Below are positions 48,201 to 59,100 of a DNA stretch of 64,000 nucleotides, piece after piece. The notes under the pieces are model-generated. The model saw only the letters and a list, made by a program, of their open reading frames with translations, was not told the origin of the DNA and did no database searches. Source of the stretch: Rhytidiadelphus loreus (lineage: Eukaryota > Streptophyta > Bryopsida > Hypnales > Hylocomiaceae); contig OX344762.1 of NCBI GenBank assembly GCA_947034895.1, forward strand, positions 80,470,981 to 80,534,980, in the 5' to 3' direction. Within the stretch, counting starts at the first letter, position 1. Every line of letters begins with the position of its first letter. The position numbers and the translations under genes are program-made.

Positions 48201-49909
48201 AGCAACCGTGACAATTTTTGCAGTTGCACAAATGCCTTGGTCAGTGGCGACTTCCGCCTTGGGAAGGCGCTTGTAAAGTAGAGGAGAATAAGCAGTTCTT
48301 GAATTCAAGACCTTTTGAATTGTATCATATGTACTGGAGTCTGTCCTTCTAGCATATGGATTTTTGTAGCGATATATCCATCAGGGTTTCGATGGAGTTG
48401 CGTAGTATCTCTTTGATGTTCAATTTCGGCAGTGTTCTAGGTTGCACGTTTCACGAGCTGGACGGCGTTTTTCTTTGGTCATGGCCGAGAAATTCTGTTG
48501 GAGCTTCTGATTGTGCTCATGTGCGGACGTTATGTCTCGGATTGAAATGGAATGTCGAGATTTTTTGGCTCAGTATTGGTGTCATACAGATCGCTTTGCT
48601 GGGCGTAGTGTTAGGCTTTTCTGATTATGAAATTCATCAGCGTTCGACTGTCTACCTAGGTAGCTGTGTTCAGGGCTTCGGTGGTTGTGGCCAATGGGTT
48701 TGCTGTACCTCCTGGTTGTGCTAATGTTGTATCCGGTATTGAAATGGAGCGTCATGTTTCTTGCTGTCATGCAGGTTGCGTCAAGCTGTAAATTTTAGCG
48801 ATGCTATAAACTTTTGTCTATCCTTGATTGATTTCCTGTTTTTTTCTGTTTGATGTCAGTTTAGGTTAGGATGTGAGGGATCTTTAGAGAATTTCCATGT
48901 TACTCAACGATTTTAAACATCATTGGCTTGTGGAGTTGAGGTGACGCAAAATCAATTGACAATTACGAGGCAGTACTTGCTCTGTTATTCATTGATAAAT
49001 GTTGAGCTGGCCTGCTTTTTTGCTCTATCAAATTCTTTCTGTAAACGATTTGTGTAGCGGTTGAAAATTCTGATGATGAATCCTCATAATTCTGAGTTTC
49101 TTATCAAGATAGATTGAGTCTTCGTCAAACTGCATGTATGGTTGAAAATCGCAGTAAGGCTTATAATCTACACATTCCTGTGAAGAGAAAATCATTCACA
49201 CTTCAGGAGCTTGACATGTACATTATTTTCCTCAACCAAGCTCAAGATTTATGATTGAAAGCAGGGAATTGAGTACTCAATTCATGCTCAGAAATGTCAC
49301 AGCACCTTTCCCAAAGGCGTGGCTTGGTGTGAATCGAAAAAACTCTCACTGAAATATTTACTTTGTCTTAAGTGCTTCCACTTTCAAACCCAAAACTTGC
49401 ACTCTAGCAAAACGGGGTCCCATCTTCACATCTCAAAGCGGCAATACTATTGAACAATATAGTTGGAGAACGCCAATGGCAAGCCATGAAATTTTTTTTT
49501 GCTGATACCCTATCCTCCACTTGGCATGAAAGTAACCTTCCTCCGCAGGAATATCAGAGAGAACATTCCAGACCATTTCCAATGTGAGCAACTGAGCCAT
49601 TCGAGCCATTCGAGTCATTCGAGAATCTTCGAAAAAAAAGAATTGGAGGCTTCCACTTGCCGCCAACAGTTCCCCCAACTCAACAGGAGGCTCCACATGG
49701 CAAGAGGCAGAAGCAGAATGCCTCCCAAGCATCAGGAGAAGTCTCCACAACACACTTCACTTTTCCTAGACTCTATCAGGATGACGACCTATTTTCCAAC
49801 CACTTATAGGCCCGGTTTATACATGGCCTAGGGGTGGATGGAAGGCTGTCCCCATTTGCCTTCAATCCGGCCCTCAATCCTCACAATTCACTACTATGAC
49901 CCAAGATAA
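48201..49909. other. 3' flank of ferredoxin and intergenic DNA
   Basis: The first 150-200 bases probably hold the 3' untranslated region. The rest has no recognisable gene; the ORFs at 48356-48724 and 49433-49831 lack known motifs. A GAGCCATTCGAG-type triplet repeat lies near 49598-49624. Confidence 0.45.
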
Positions 49910-50347
49910 TAGGGATAGTCACACCTTCTTCACTTGGCACTTGGAGAATGGAGAATGGAAACGTGGCGGCTTGGGGTTGGCTTCATGTTAGTAGAATATA
50001 CTTAGTTGGATATATCTTCCGCACTCCTAGTCTTCACCTCCAAAGGTGAAGATTGAAAGTGCATAAGATATATCCACATATAAATATTCCTTTGTGCTCT
50101 ACACTTTTACCTTTTCATTGCCGCTTTCATTTACCTTTGTTGGTGCCAATTTCCCTCCAACTTTACATCTAATCTTATGTTTAGGTAAATGGATTCTCCA
50201 TTTTTTTCATTCTCCACTCTCAACACATCTTTTAGGGGTGTCACACCTTCTTCACTCACCGTGGCTTCCCATTGGCTCTTCCAATCCCTCGCCAACCTTT
50301 TTTTTCCATTCTCCAAGTGCCAAGTGAAGAAGGTGTGACTACCCCTA
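49910..50347. mobile_element. 438-bp MITE with about 43-bp terminal inverted repeats, TA-flanked
   Basis: The arm TAGGGATAGTCACACCTTCT (49910 onward) matches the complement of the right end (50305-50347) for about 43 bp with few mismatches. The terminal TA on both sides could be a TA target duplication, as in Tc1/mariner-type MITEs; that class is inference. A third partial copy of the arm (GTGTCACACCTTCTTCAC) lies inside near 50236. Confidence 0.7.
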
Positions 50348-51164
50348 ATGTAAAGTGTTGAGGTTGAATTGTAGGGTCAAATTTCAATTCATCACTCCGG
50401 CCTTAGATAATGTAAAGTATTGAGGCCCAATTCTAGGGCCCAATTTTTGATTAATGTGTTCTTGGATTTTCTTAATATTCAATTAAAAAAATATAAAATA
50501 TGCATCTTTTCCTTTCTCTTCCTATTTTTTCAATTTCAAAAAAATAAAAGTGAGTCTTTTTTTGTTTTTGTTTTTGTTTTTCCTTTTTCTTCCTATTTAT
50601 TCTATTTCAAATGTAGAAAAGATAGTTTATTTTGTAGCACAAATGATTTAGTATACACGGCCATTTCTTTTTTATAAAATTACCGATTATATAGAGCTTA
50701 AATTTGTAAACAACATGTTTTATGCCAATACATAGGTAACTTATTGTAGTCACATGGATGATAATGCTTTTTAAACATTTGGATAGTTTGTTAGTGACTT
50801 CTATGGAATTGACTCCTAAACTTATATGAGGGTCTACTACTACTCAATTTCAAAAAATGTAAAAAAATGCACCTAAAATCAATGAATGCATAAGGTAGTT
50901 TGCTCTAAAAGTGCTTATGCTCTGAAAGCAATCATTGGTATAGGAATACATTTTGCTTTCTTCAATATACTAGCAATGTACATTTCAAGAAGTTGTCATT
51001 TTTAGTGACTACCATATTTCAACTTAAGAAATTTGCAACTAACAACATGAAGGTTCAAAAAATATGTAATGACTTGGATTACATGCCAATTCCATTTTTA
51101 TTCCTACTAAAATTTAATGAAAATTGTTTCAAGGAGTTTAGTTTCTCCAAAAGGCAATCAACTC
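50348..51164. other. AT-rich intergenic DNA
   Basis: No gene. The words TAATGTAAAGT.TTGAGG occur twice (near 50347 and 50411) and again near 37277, indicating a dispersed repeat. A run of TTTTTG units lies near 50560-50580. Confidence 0.45.
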
Positions 51165-52132
51165 TTAACCCCTACATTACATGTATTTTGGCTGTTGGGG
51201 AGGGCTACGAGTTCCCAACTCGAAAGCCACCTGAGAATCGCCAAAACCCGCCGTTCCCCACCTGCGCTGATTTGGCCAAGAGATTGTCAGGTCAGTTTTT
51301 TTGAATAAAAATAAAAATAAATTTTTTAACTTTGTTTCTAATTTTTAAGGACTTAAAATTTTAATTTTTTTAATTTTTTGTTTTTAAAAAAAAAGTTTGA
51401 CACCGGAATTCAAGAATACTGGGGGGAACGGAGCTAGGAATAGGCCCCAAACAACCCTCCAGACCCCCCCCCCCAATCTCATCTAATGAATGCCCAACAA
51501 GTTTTTTGAGCTTCTTGGAATTTGTTCTAAATTTAACCAAACACCAACATTTTGATAAGTTTTATCCAATTTTTTTTGAATTGTCACCATACAAAGTCAA
51601 ACTAATCATATTAAAGATCACATAGGAAAGGAAAGACAATAATATTACTTGTAGATTGAAAGATTATAATGTTTGATCACGAGGGTGTTAAAACTATGAA
51701 AATGATTTAAAGTCTTTCAATCTTTTTTTCACATATCAAATCTAAAAATTTGGCCACCAATTTAATATGAGTTTAAAGGGCATAACATGCATAACCCCAA
51801 TCAATTTACAACTTCTTAAAATCTACTCTACAATTTTCTTAAATGAATTTCTAATGTGATTTTTTCTCCAAGATCTAGGATATTTGAGGCTCATTTCCAT
51901 GAATCCTCAACACTAGAAAATCAAGATTTGCAAAGGACACACTTGCACCAAATCTTGAATAGGACTATGATCATAATCATTCATTTTCAAAATTGAATTT
52001 TTGACGCTAAAACTAGACTTCAAAAATAACTTTTCAAAAATAAAAAATACTAAAAATAGAACTTGGTTAGTTTTATTTAGCTTCAAAATATTGTCGACAC
52101 CAAAATTGGTGCCTTAGATCTTTAGGGGTTAA
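51165..52132. mobile_element. 968-bp TTAA element with a nested family-E insertion
   Basis: It starts TTAA-CCCCTA and ends GATCTTTAGGGG-TTAA at 52129-52132. The left terminal repeat is cut after six bases by the family-E element at 51175-51488. The remaining body is unrelated to family A at sight. Non-coding. Confidence 0.65.
51175..51488. mobile_element. family-E element, second copy (314 bp)
   Basis: The ends CATTACATG and the complement of CATTAGATG bracket the same GC-rich block as at 45320 (GGGGAGGGCT.CGAGTTCCC, CCGTTCCCC.CCTGCGCTGA, TGTCAGGTCAG), then an A/T-rich stretch and a C-run at 51464-51474. Confidence 0.65.
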
Positions 52133-53109
52133 ATGGTTGCTTCAACATGAAACTACCTTATGTTGGGAAAAAAATTGGAATATGTATGAAAAAAAGTTTC
52201 CCACTTGATAAAAATATAAAACGGTATCCCAATGCCACATGCCAAGTTCTTTGGAACTTTGTTTCAGAAGCCAACAATAAAATACATAATTATGAAAAAA
52301 CCACGAATAATAATTCTTGCTATCAAGTAACTTAGGCACAATGTACCCAAAAGAGTTTGCTAAGGGTATTAGTTGTCCCTCCTCTCAAAAAATTTAAAGG
52401 CCATTGATTCCTTTTTTTTTAAATGCTTACCTTTGAAATCGCCGTTGATTTCTCAAAAAATCACAAGCCGTTGATTTTGAGAGATTTAATTTGAGTCGTC
52501 CAAATATCAACGCGGATACAAATATGAAAATGAATACGGGACATGGATACAGTATCGTATACGAACACATAGTAAATACTAGATATGGATATAGGTACGG
52601 TACAATATTGGATATGGATAAGTGTACACGTACGGAATGAATTGTTCCATAATGTTTGTTAATTAAGTTGGTTTTAGAAAATTACAAGAGGAAAGGGGGG
52701 GGAGGAGAATGAAAATTTTAGATTTTAAAATTGTTTTGGGTGCACAGTGACCGTGCATCAAAAAAAATTAATTTTAAAATTTAAAATTTTGAGGCTTGTG
52801 AGGCTAAATTTTTTATTAATTTCTGAGCTTACAATTCATTAATGGGCACATTGTGATAGTTTGTCACAATGTGCCCCAAAGAGCAGTAACTGCTCAATTT
52901 CACTGCTAACCAGATAACAACAAACAAACAGAAACAAACATATGTAACTTAACAGCTCATTGGGGTCACTAATGAAGTGAATGTAAGTTAATTGGAAGAG
53001 TTGGTGACTTCACAAGATTGCCATGAAGCTCCACCAGAGATGATTGTAAATTGTTGATACCATAGTTCTAAAAATTTATTGTGTTGAAGAATTGAGTTCG
53101 GAGTCTAGG
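52133..53109. other. AT-rich intergenic DNA with low-complexity GATA-type sequence
   Basis: No gene. At 52511-52640 the words GGATA(C/T), GATATGGATA and GTATCGTATACG recur in a degenerate short-period array. Otherwise featureless. Confidence 0.45.
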
Positions 53110-53708
53110 AAAAAAAATTCAAAAAATAACAACTTGATTTTCATACTTCAAAAAATTGTCAAGTAGAAGTAGGTCCAAGATTGAAAGAAAAACTAAATTG
53201 TTAATAGCTCTTAGATGGGATTGAAATACAATAATCTCAATGGTGAGATTGTCCTAGCAAGAAAACTTAACCTTTTCAAAAAAAAAAAATTGAAAAAATT
53301 TGAAAATTGCATTTTGAAATGAATCCTATAAGTTATTTTTTCAAAAAGATGCTTAGATTGCCCGAAAAATAAGATCGTTCATAACTTTCACATCACTAAT
53401 CAAAATGGAATGAAGCAAAGCTTCAGATGTAGACAAAAACATAATCTTTGAAGATTTTTTTTTTTTTTTATTAATTTTGAATTTTTGCAATATTTTTTGT
53501 GTTGCCCGCCGAGTTTAGTTCTAGGCTTTTTGTGGTATAACTTTTTCTTCCGGGCACCGATTGAAATAAAAATTATATTCCCACAAAGCTTATCAGATTT
53601 TCTATCTTCAAAAAAAGTTTTAAGAAATTAGGGTAAAATTTCAGCCGATAGGAACCTGCCCGAATTCCAAATTGTCCCTTGAGGGGACAATGGGACTTTA
53701 GGGGTTAA
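53110..53708 (+). mobile_element. family-B TTAA element, second copy (3' part)
   Basis: Collinear with 7880-8460 and ends GGGACTTTAGGGG-TTAA at 53705-53708. Left border not resolved. Non-coding. Confidence 0.55.
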
Positions 53709-53884
53709 GATATAGTGGAATTTCATTAACCAGATATCATACAACTTGAATACAGATAGAGAAGAACCCGCATAAACAGAGAAGAAGTGGAAATGAGAAA
53801 TGAAGGAGCTTGTAAAAAAATAAAAATAAAACTTCTCTTCATTGATGATGGAGATTTGTACAATCCAACGGAGGAGTTCAATCC

Positions 53885-53922
53885 GGCCCCAATCTGGCCC
53901 CAATCTGGCCCCAATCCGGCCC
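53885..53922. repeat. 11-bp tandem repeat
   Basis: The unit GGCCCCAATC(T/C) occurs three times and a partial fourth, 53885-53922. Confidence 0.9.
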
Positions 53923-54151
53923 TAGATGGGAAATCAGGCCACCCAAAACCTCATCCCGATTGCTCCCTTGGGACTGGATGGTTTGGCGCCAAAACCATGC
54001 CACCTAAGGCGACATGTAGGATGAGTGGTGGTTCCAATCCAGCCCTAGTATAAAGCTCTTGGGCCGGATTTGGAGAAATTGAGTGATTCCATTGGTTTAA
54101 ACTTGGAGAGTTTTGGCCGGCCTTCAATCTGGACCCAAGTATAAATCAGCC

Positions 54152-54700
54152 TTAACCCTTAGAGGACCAAACTGCGTTTTTTTGGCAACATAGCAATTTG
54201 GGCAGCTCACTATGAATGGAGTTTTTTTTTTCTTTGAAATTCTTACAAAACATGTGCCTAAGGAGTGACTTTAAGGCCCAACAATTTTCATAACTTTTGA
54301 TTACATGGTTCAAAAGTTATTACATGATATGAAGTTTTCATTGCTTGACTGGCAACCCAAAAATTTCTTAAAAAATCACTTTTTTCAAAAATAAAAACTT
54401 GAAATTGGTTTTTTAGATTTATATGTACGTGGAAAGCTTTGAATCATTCCTTTTGATTTACGAGATGAAAGTTATGAGGTGTTCTAGTTTGTGGATAGTT
54501 ATGGATTCCTTACTTGAAAATAAACTTTGGAGTCCTTTATTTAACTCAATTATTAATATTTTTTGAAAAAAATAAAAATATATGATGTAGATTTTTTATT
54601 ACTACGTTACCACCATAGGGATTGGAATTTTTCAATTTTATAATTAAATTCTTAATAATTTAGAGTTTTGAATCACTTTGTACTTCTTTTTATTATGTGA
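54152..54700 (+). mobile_element. family-A TTAA element, left half
   Basis: It starts TTAA-CCCTTAGAGGACC and follows the family-A body to about the TTGTACTTCTTT block, where homology stops. At the break (54745-54770) the family-A word ACTAATTTTTCCTATAT reappears in reverse complement, which suggests the right half was inverted or deleted when the Helitron region was rearranged. Confidence 0.65.
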
Positions 54701-55079
54701 ATAGGATTAGTAAATGCATAGCATAGCAAGTGCCAACCGCTAATATAGGAAAAAATTAGTAAATAAAATACAAAGTAAATTTCAATAAGTCTTCAAATAA
54801 AAATATTTGTAGAAATGCATATATTGAAATGTACAATAAAATTTTAATGAATGAAGTATTTGCAATGAGGAATATACTAAAAAATATGCATACATTGGAA
54901 TGTAGAAAAATCCAAATATAAATAGCTAAAATGCTTGAGAAATATAATTTGATTGTAAATATTGATATAGTAGGTTGTCTCAATTGGGACAATGACATGA
55001 TGATGGGCACCAAAAGAATATAGTACGATGGAAGGGGATGTCGCCGAAGCGTGCATGGACCGTTTAAAAAAATAACTTA

Positions 55080-55580
55080 TTTGAAGGATGGAGTTCTAAA
55101 ATGGCAGTAGTAACTGCATTGAAAACAATGTGTTGCTCTTCATTTAGTTTGTCCACAACAATGCATTCAAATCTTCAATGTCAAAAAAATCTACAATACG
55201 TTTATTTGAAGATGACAAATGTTCATCAATGGATAAAATGGCTTTGCTATAGCGATTTTGATCATTGTGTCAATCATCAAATATAGCATTAAAGTGCTCT
55301 TAAGCAAGCCATGAGGATCCAACGGTTGTTCAAACACAAGAAGCGTTGCAAACAATCATTGAATTTGTTTAGGCAACGCAATGACAGTTGCCTCCTGAAG
55401 ACAATTGTCCCATTTAGCATCATCTTGTAAAATCCCTCTTGGAATGCAAGCAACTTTGTATGTTGAATGTACCGTATTTTGAAAACAAAATAAGTCATCA
55501 AATGAAGTTGGTGCCTTAACATGAATCAACAACAAATGCACATAAAATAATTTGGTACCTATAGGAACCATATTCTCCCT
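55080..55580 (-). pseudogene. Helitron fragment: linker and start of the PIF1-like helicase
   Basis: The minus-strand translation contains FYVHLLLIHVKAPTSFDDL, then VACIPRGILQDDAKWDNCL and a block resembling the LRxLFATLL region. These are the diagnostic segments just before the helicase in plant Helitron proteins. A degraded P-loop-like stretch (CCGQTK) follows near 55170. Frameshifts and stops interrupt it. It lies downstream of, not upstream of, the Walker-B segment at 55957-56214, so the order is scrambled. Confidence 0.75.
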
Positions 55581-55598
55581 ACTAAAAACTTTTACCTT

Positions 55599-55802
55599 GT
55601 GTTGTCTACTTTTCCACATGTTTTTCATTTGACCACTAATATGCGTTTGCAAAGTGAACTGGACTTTCAACAATTTTTGTTAGATATTGATGAAGGCAAA
55701 ATTGATTCAAAGGTAGAGACACGGCTTGGAATGGTTGCACATAGAAATTCTCTAGATGGACTCATTGACACAATTTTTGATGATTTGGTTGATTTTTCTT
55801 AG
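55599..55802 (+). pseudogene. Helitron PIF1-like helicase fragment, inverted
   Basis: This plus-strand frame contains LTTNMRLQSELDFQQFLLDI, then IDEGKID and NSLDGLIDTIF, the conserved region after the helicase Walker-B motif in Helitron proteins. It is in the opposite orientation to every other Helitron piece here and sits between two of them. Confidence 0.75.
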
Positions 55803-55956
55803 AGTGAAATTTAGCGCCTTCTCAATGATACTTGCTTTTGCAAGCACTAGTGCAATGCATATATCAATATATTTGGATAAAGGCATGCCAAAAGTATGAG
55901 GAAGTATTAAAACTAAAATGCGAGTAAAAGGAAACCAACCAATCATAAATCTATAC

Positions 55957-56214
55957 TCAATGACAAGCTTCATGTAGTACAATCAATTGTACCTCACATA
56001 AACGTTGAGCTAACAATGATTGTGCACTAATACAACATGTCGATTTATCATGCAATTGTAATGAAATGGCAAGAGAAGAATGTGTTGTTTGCCCTTCATG
56101 CAAAAGGTAAGCAACAATTCTACTTGTTGCTTTTGCCATACACTTGATTGCATGAATCCGGAGATTGAATTCAAAATTTTTTGTGAGTTTAGTCTCAATG
56201 TTTTGATCAATCAT
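55957..56214 (-). pseudogene. Helitron PIF1-like helicase fragment with Walker-B region
   Basis: The translation gives RIVAYLLHEGQTTHS and VQLIVLHEA, matching the GIAAxLLxGGRTAHS and LIIWDEA motifs of PIF1-like helicases. The Walker-B aspartate is replaced by His, so the motif is dead even before considering the frameshifts. Confidence 0.75.
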
Positions 56215-56287
56215 TGATTGTAAAGATGTTCCTTCTTAAAAAGTAACATCCTATTGATTGGGAAGATGGATAGGTAAATGAAAAATA

Positions 56288-57367
56288 CTATAACTCTTGT
56301 TTTGGTTTCAAAACCAAAGAGCCTCCAACATGCTTCTTAGGCGGCCACATAGCGCCCCCCAAGAATTCCTTAACCTCAACCACTACCTCATGTGTTTTTA
56401 CAACCTCGCGATCTAGATCCTTGAAATTATACTTATGGAGGTATTTAACAGATTTTACTGAACTACAAACTTGTACATTAATATGAAAATTAAAATGGCC
56501 TACTAAATATGGGTTGTATGGCACAAACCATTGATTGTCCAAATGAACAATTTGACCACGTGTGTGTTTCTTGCCATTTTGACCGTGATTTTGACGACAA
56601 TACAGATCATGACCGTCACTATCCATCTCGGTGGTATCTCGAATTTGCATCGGATAATGCTTAGAGCATTTTCCATCCTCCATACATGGACAATTGGCAT
56701 TATCTAAACCACATGGACCATGCTAGCAATTGTGGCATAAAGTTGTGGTTGCCTATTCAAATTTGAAATCTCAACACATACAACTCTATCTACAAGGTCA
56801 CAATTGTTGATTTTGTCTTTTAACCAAAGAAGAATGTGAGCATGAAAGAGACCATGCTTTTGAAATTCAATAGTATAACAAAAAGCAATTGTCTCTCCCA
56901 ATACATTCTTTTTTATGATTTCATTCATCATTGTTCTTAACTTGAGCTCAAAGACATGTACAACAACATCTAGACGATCACAAGGACTTTAACTAGACTC
57001 AAGCTCATTAATGATCTTAGACCAAGATGAATTATACATCATTGTTACAAACAAATCTAATTTGCCTAAACTCTAACCAAAACCATACTATCACAAAAGA
57101 GTTTTTGCATGTATCAAGGCGATCCAATGAATGTTGCAGGTAAAACAATGCGACGCCGAATGCATGCTCTATTGTCTTCATGTATAGCATCTACAATCCC
57201 TTGATAACATTCTACTCGAAGTCTTGCTTGATGTTGTCTAATGAAAAGTAGATTTCCATGTTCTACACGTAAATACTAATCTATTACATATTGCTAGAAC
57301 AACCTACTAGCCCTATGTAGTACATTAGACTCAGGCCGCTTTTGAAGCATATATTGAACAAATGACT
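56288..57367 (-). pseudogene. Helitron Rep-type N-terminal domain, central and C-terminal part
   Basis: Rolling-circle replication initiator of a Helitron. Reading right to left: RLFQQYVID; QARLRVECYQGIVDAIHED; LPATFIGSPRYMQ; then IEFQKHGLFHAHILLWL, which holds the HUH metal-binding motif (HAH) of Rep enzymes; then CMEDGKCSKHYP; LDNQWFVPYNPYL; and HINVQVCSSVKSVKYLHKYN, the candidate catalytic-tyrosine region. A frameshift near 56725 and several stops (for example TAA after SMVLVRV) make it non-functional. The N-terminal continuation lies beyond the TTAA element at 57368-58311. Confidence 0.85.
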
Positions 57368-58311
57368 TTAACCCCTAAAAGACCGAACACTGTTTTTTGG
57401 CAACATAGCAATTTTGGGCAGCTCACTACAAACGAAATTTTTATTTTTTTTCTTTGAAAATTTCACACAATGTGTGTCCAAAGAGTAGCTTTAAGGCACA
57501 ACAATTTTCATAACTTTTGACTACATGGTTCAAAAGTTATTGCATGATATGTAATTTTCAATGGTTGACGGGCAGCCTAGGCACAGGCCTAGGCAACCCA
57601 AAAAACTTCTTTAAAAATCACTTTTAAAAAAAATAAAAATTTGAAATTGGTTTTTTAGATTTATATATATGTGAAAAACTTTGAATCATTTCATTTTGAT
57701 TTACGAGATGAAAGTTATGAGGCGTTCTAGTTTGCGGGTAGTTATGGATTCCATACTTGAAAATAAACCTTGGAGTCCTTTACTAAACTCAATTTTATAT
57801 ATTTCTTGAAAGAAATAAAAATTTATGATGTAGATTTTTTTATTATTACATCACCACCATTGGGATTGAAAATTTTCAGTTTTATAATTAAATTCTTAAC
57901 AATTTAGTGTTTTAAACCACTTTGTACTTCTTTCTACTTACTAATTTTTCCTATATGTTGTGCAATTCCAAATGATCTAAAATTCTTCAAGCATGTAGCC
58001 AACTTGACTTGAGGAATAAATCCAAAGAGTAAGCACAATTTTGGTCATTTTTTCATACAAATGTGATCTTGTGAAGTGCAGCTACCCGTGTTTTCACAGG
58101 GCCCCCAAAAGAATTTTTGTCACTTCAAACGTTAATATCTTGCAATCTACACGGTGGAAAATTTTGAAATTTTTTCCACATCTTTTCTAACTATTTTACT
58201 ACAAGATCCTACGGTTACATGTATCCAGAAATGTTTTTCATCTAAAATTTGGTGCTTGTAAATGCAAGGGCAGTTTTGGTGAAAATATAGTCTCTGACCT
58301 TTAATGTTTAA
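57368..58311 (+). mobile_element. family-A TTAA element (944 bp) inserted in the Helitron
   Basis: It starts TTAA-CCCCTAAAAGACCGAAC and ends TTTAATGT-TTAA, with a worn right terminus. The body is a full family-A copy in forward orientation (GCAACATAGCAATTTT, TTTTCATAACTTTTGACTAC, GTTATGAGG, ATCTTGCAATCTACACGG, GGTGCTTGTAAATGCAAGGG). The flanks AATGACT and AGTCATT are reverse complements. Removing the element with one TTAA therefore restores an 18-bp palindrome and rejoins the Helitron Rep reading direction. Confidence 0.8.
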
Positions 58312-59100
58312 AGTCATTCTAGTATTTGCTTTAAAAATGGGTGACCACCCGCATTGACCATCTAAAAACAACAAAGGATAGGATTAAGTATCATAAGTTG
58401 GATGAATTTCCTTTATCCATTGTAAATTTTCACCGTGTTGGTGAAGACTAATATCTCGACTAGATTCCATGTGTTAACAAGAACAACAACGACAATCTTT
58501 GGAACCACAGGTTGATTGTATCAACGACGATGTTCACCGATAGGAGTCTCACCAAAGATACGAAGTTCTACATTATGTCCCTCCAAAAGAACAAGACATG
58601 AAGACTTGAAACCATGAACTAATGCATTTATCAATTCTAAAACTTCTTGGATATTGTTAACAATGTCACAATGAAAATCATCAAAGATCTGCATGCGACG
58701 ATCCGTTTACAAATCATCATCCAAAAAGTAAATTTGCGCAAATCTTATGCCATAATCTATTTCAGGCTCTAAATTTCCAATATGATGACATAACTCTCCG
58801 TTTACACAAAAAAATATATCCCTCGACCCTCAATATGACCAGATTGAAACTTACTACACATACTTATAAATGCAAACACTTCATTATATTTTTTAATGGA
58901 TTTAAGAAATGCTCGAGAGTTGGGTTTATTGCCCATAAAAAACTCATTGAGCATTGGATGGATAATAGGATGGTTAACATGTTCACTAGTAACTTTACCA
59001 TTGTTATTTCAAATTGTTTTTTTTTCCTTCTTAAAACAAAATGCCAAACATTTTGGACATTGAATGCACATGGATCCAACACCATTAATATTGACATTTA
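58312..59100 (-). pseudogene. Helitron Rep-type N-terminal domain, first part
   Basis: Reading right to left: NPNSRAFLKSIKKYNEVFAF, ELCHHIGNLEPEIDYGIRFA, QIYFLDDD, LELINALVHGFK, ELRIFGETPIGEHRR and YNQP. These follow the order of plant Helitron_like_N domains (short zinc-finger-like start, then FRxHGxxYHxIGSLxP and RFAQLYIYD). Frames alternate and stops occur, so it is a relic. Confidence 0.75.

Noticed and set aside
47766..48308. 180-codon minus-strand ORF and several smaller frames over the ferredoxin gene
   Set aside because: These are shadows of a GC-rich coding sequence; the plus frame has the complete ferredoxin signature and the others have none.
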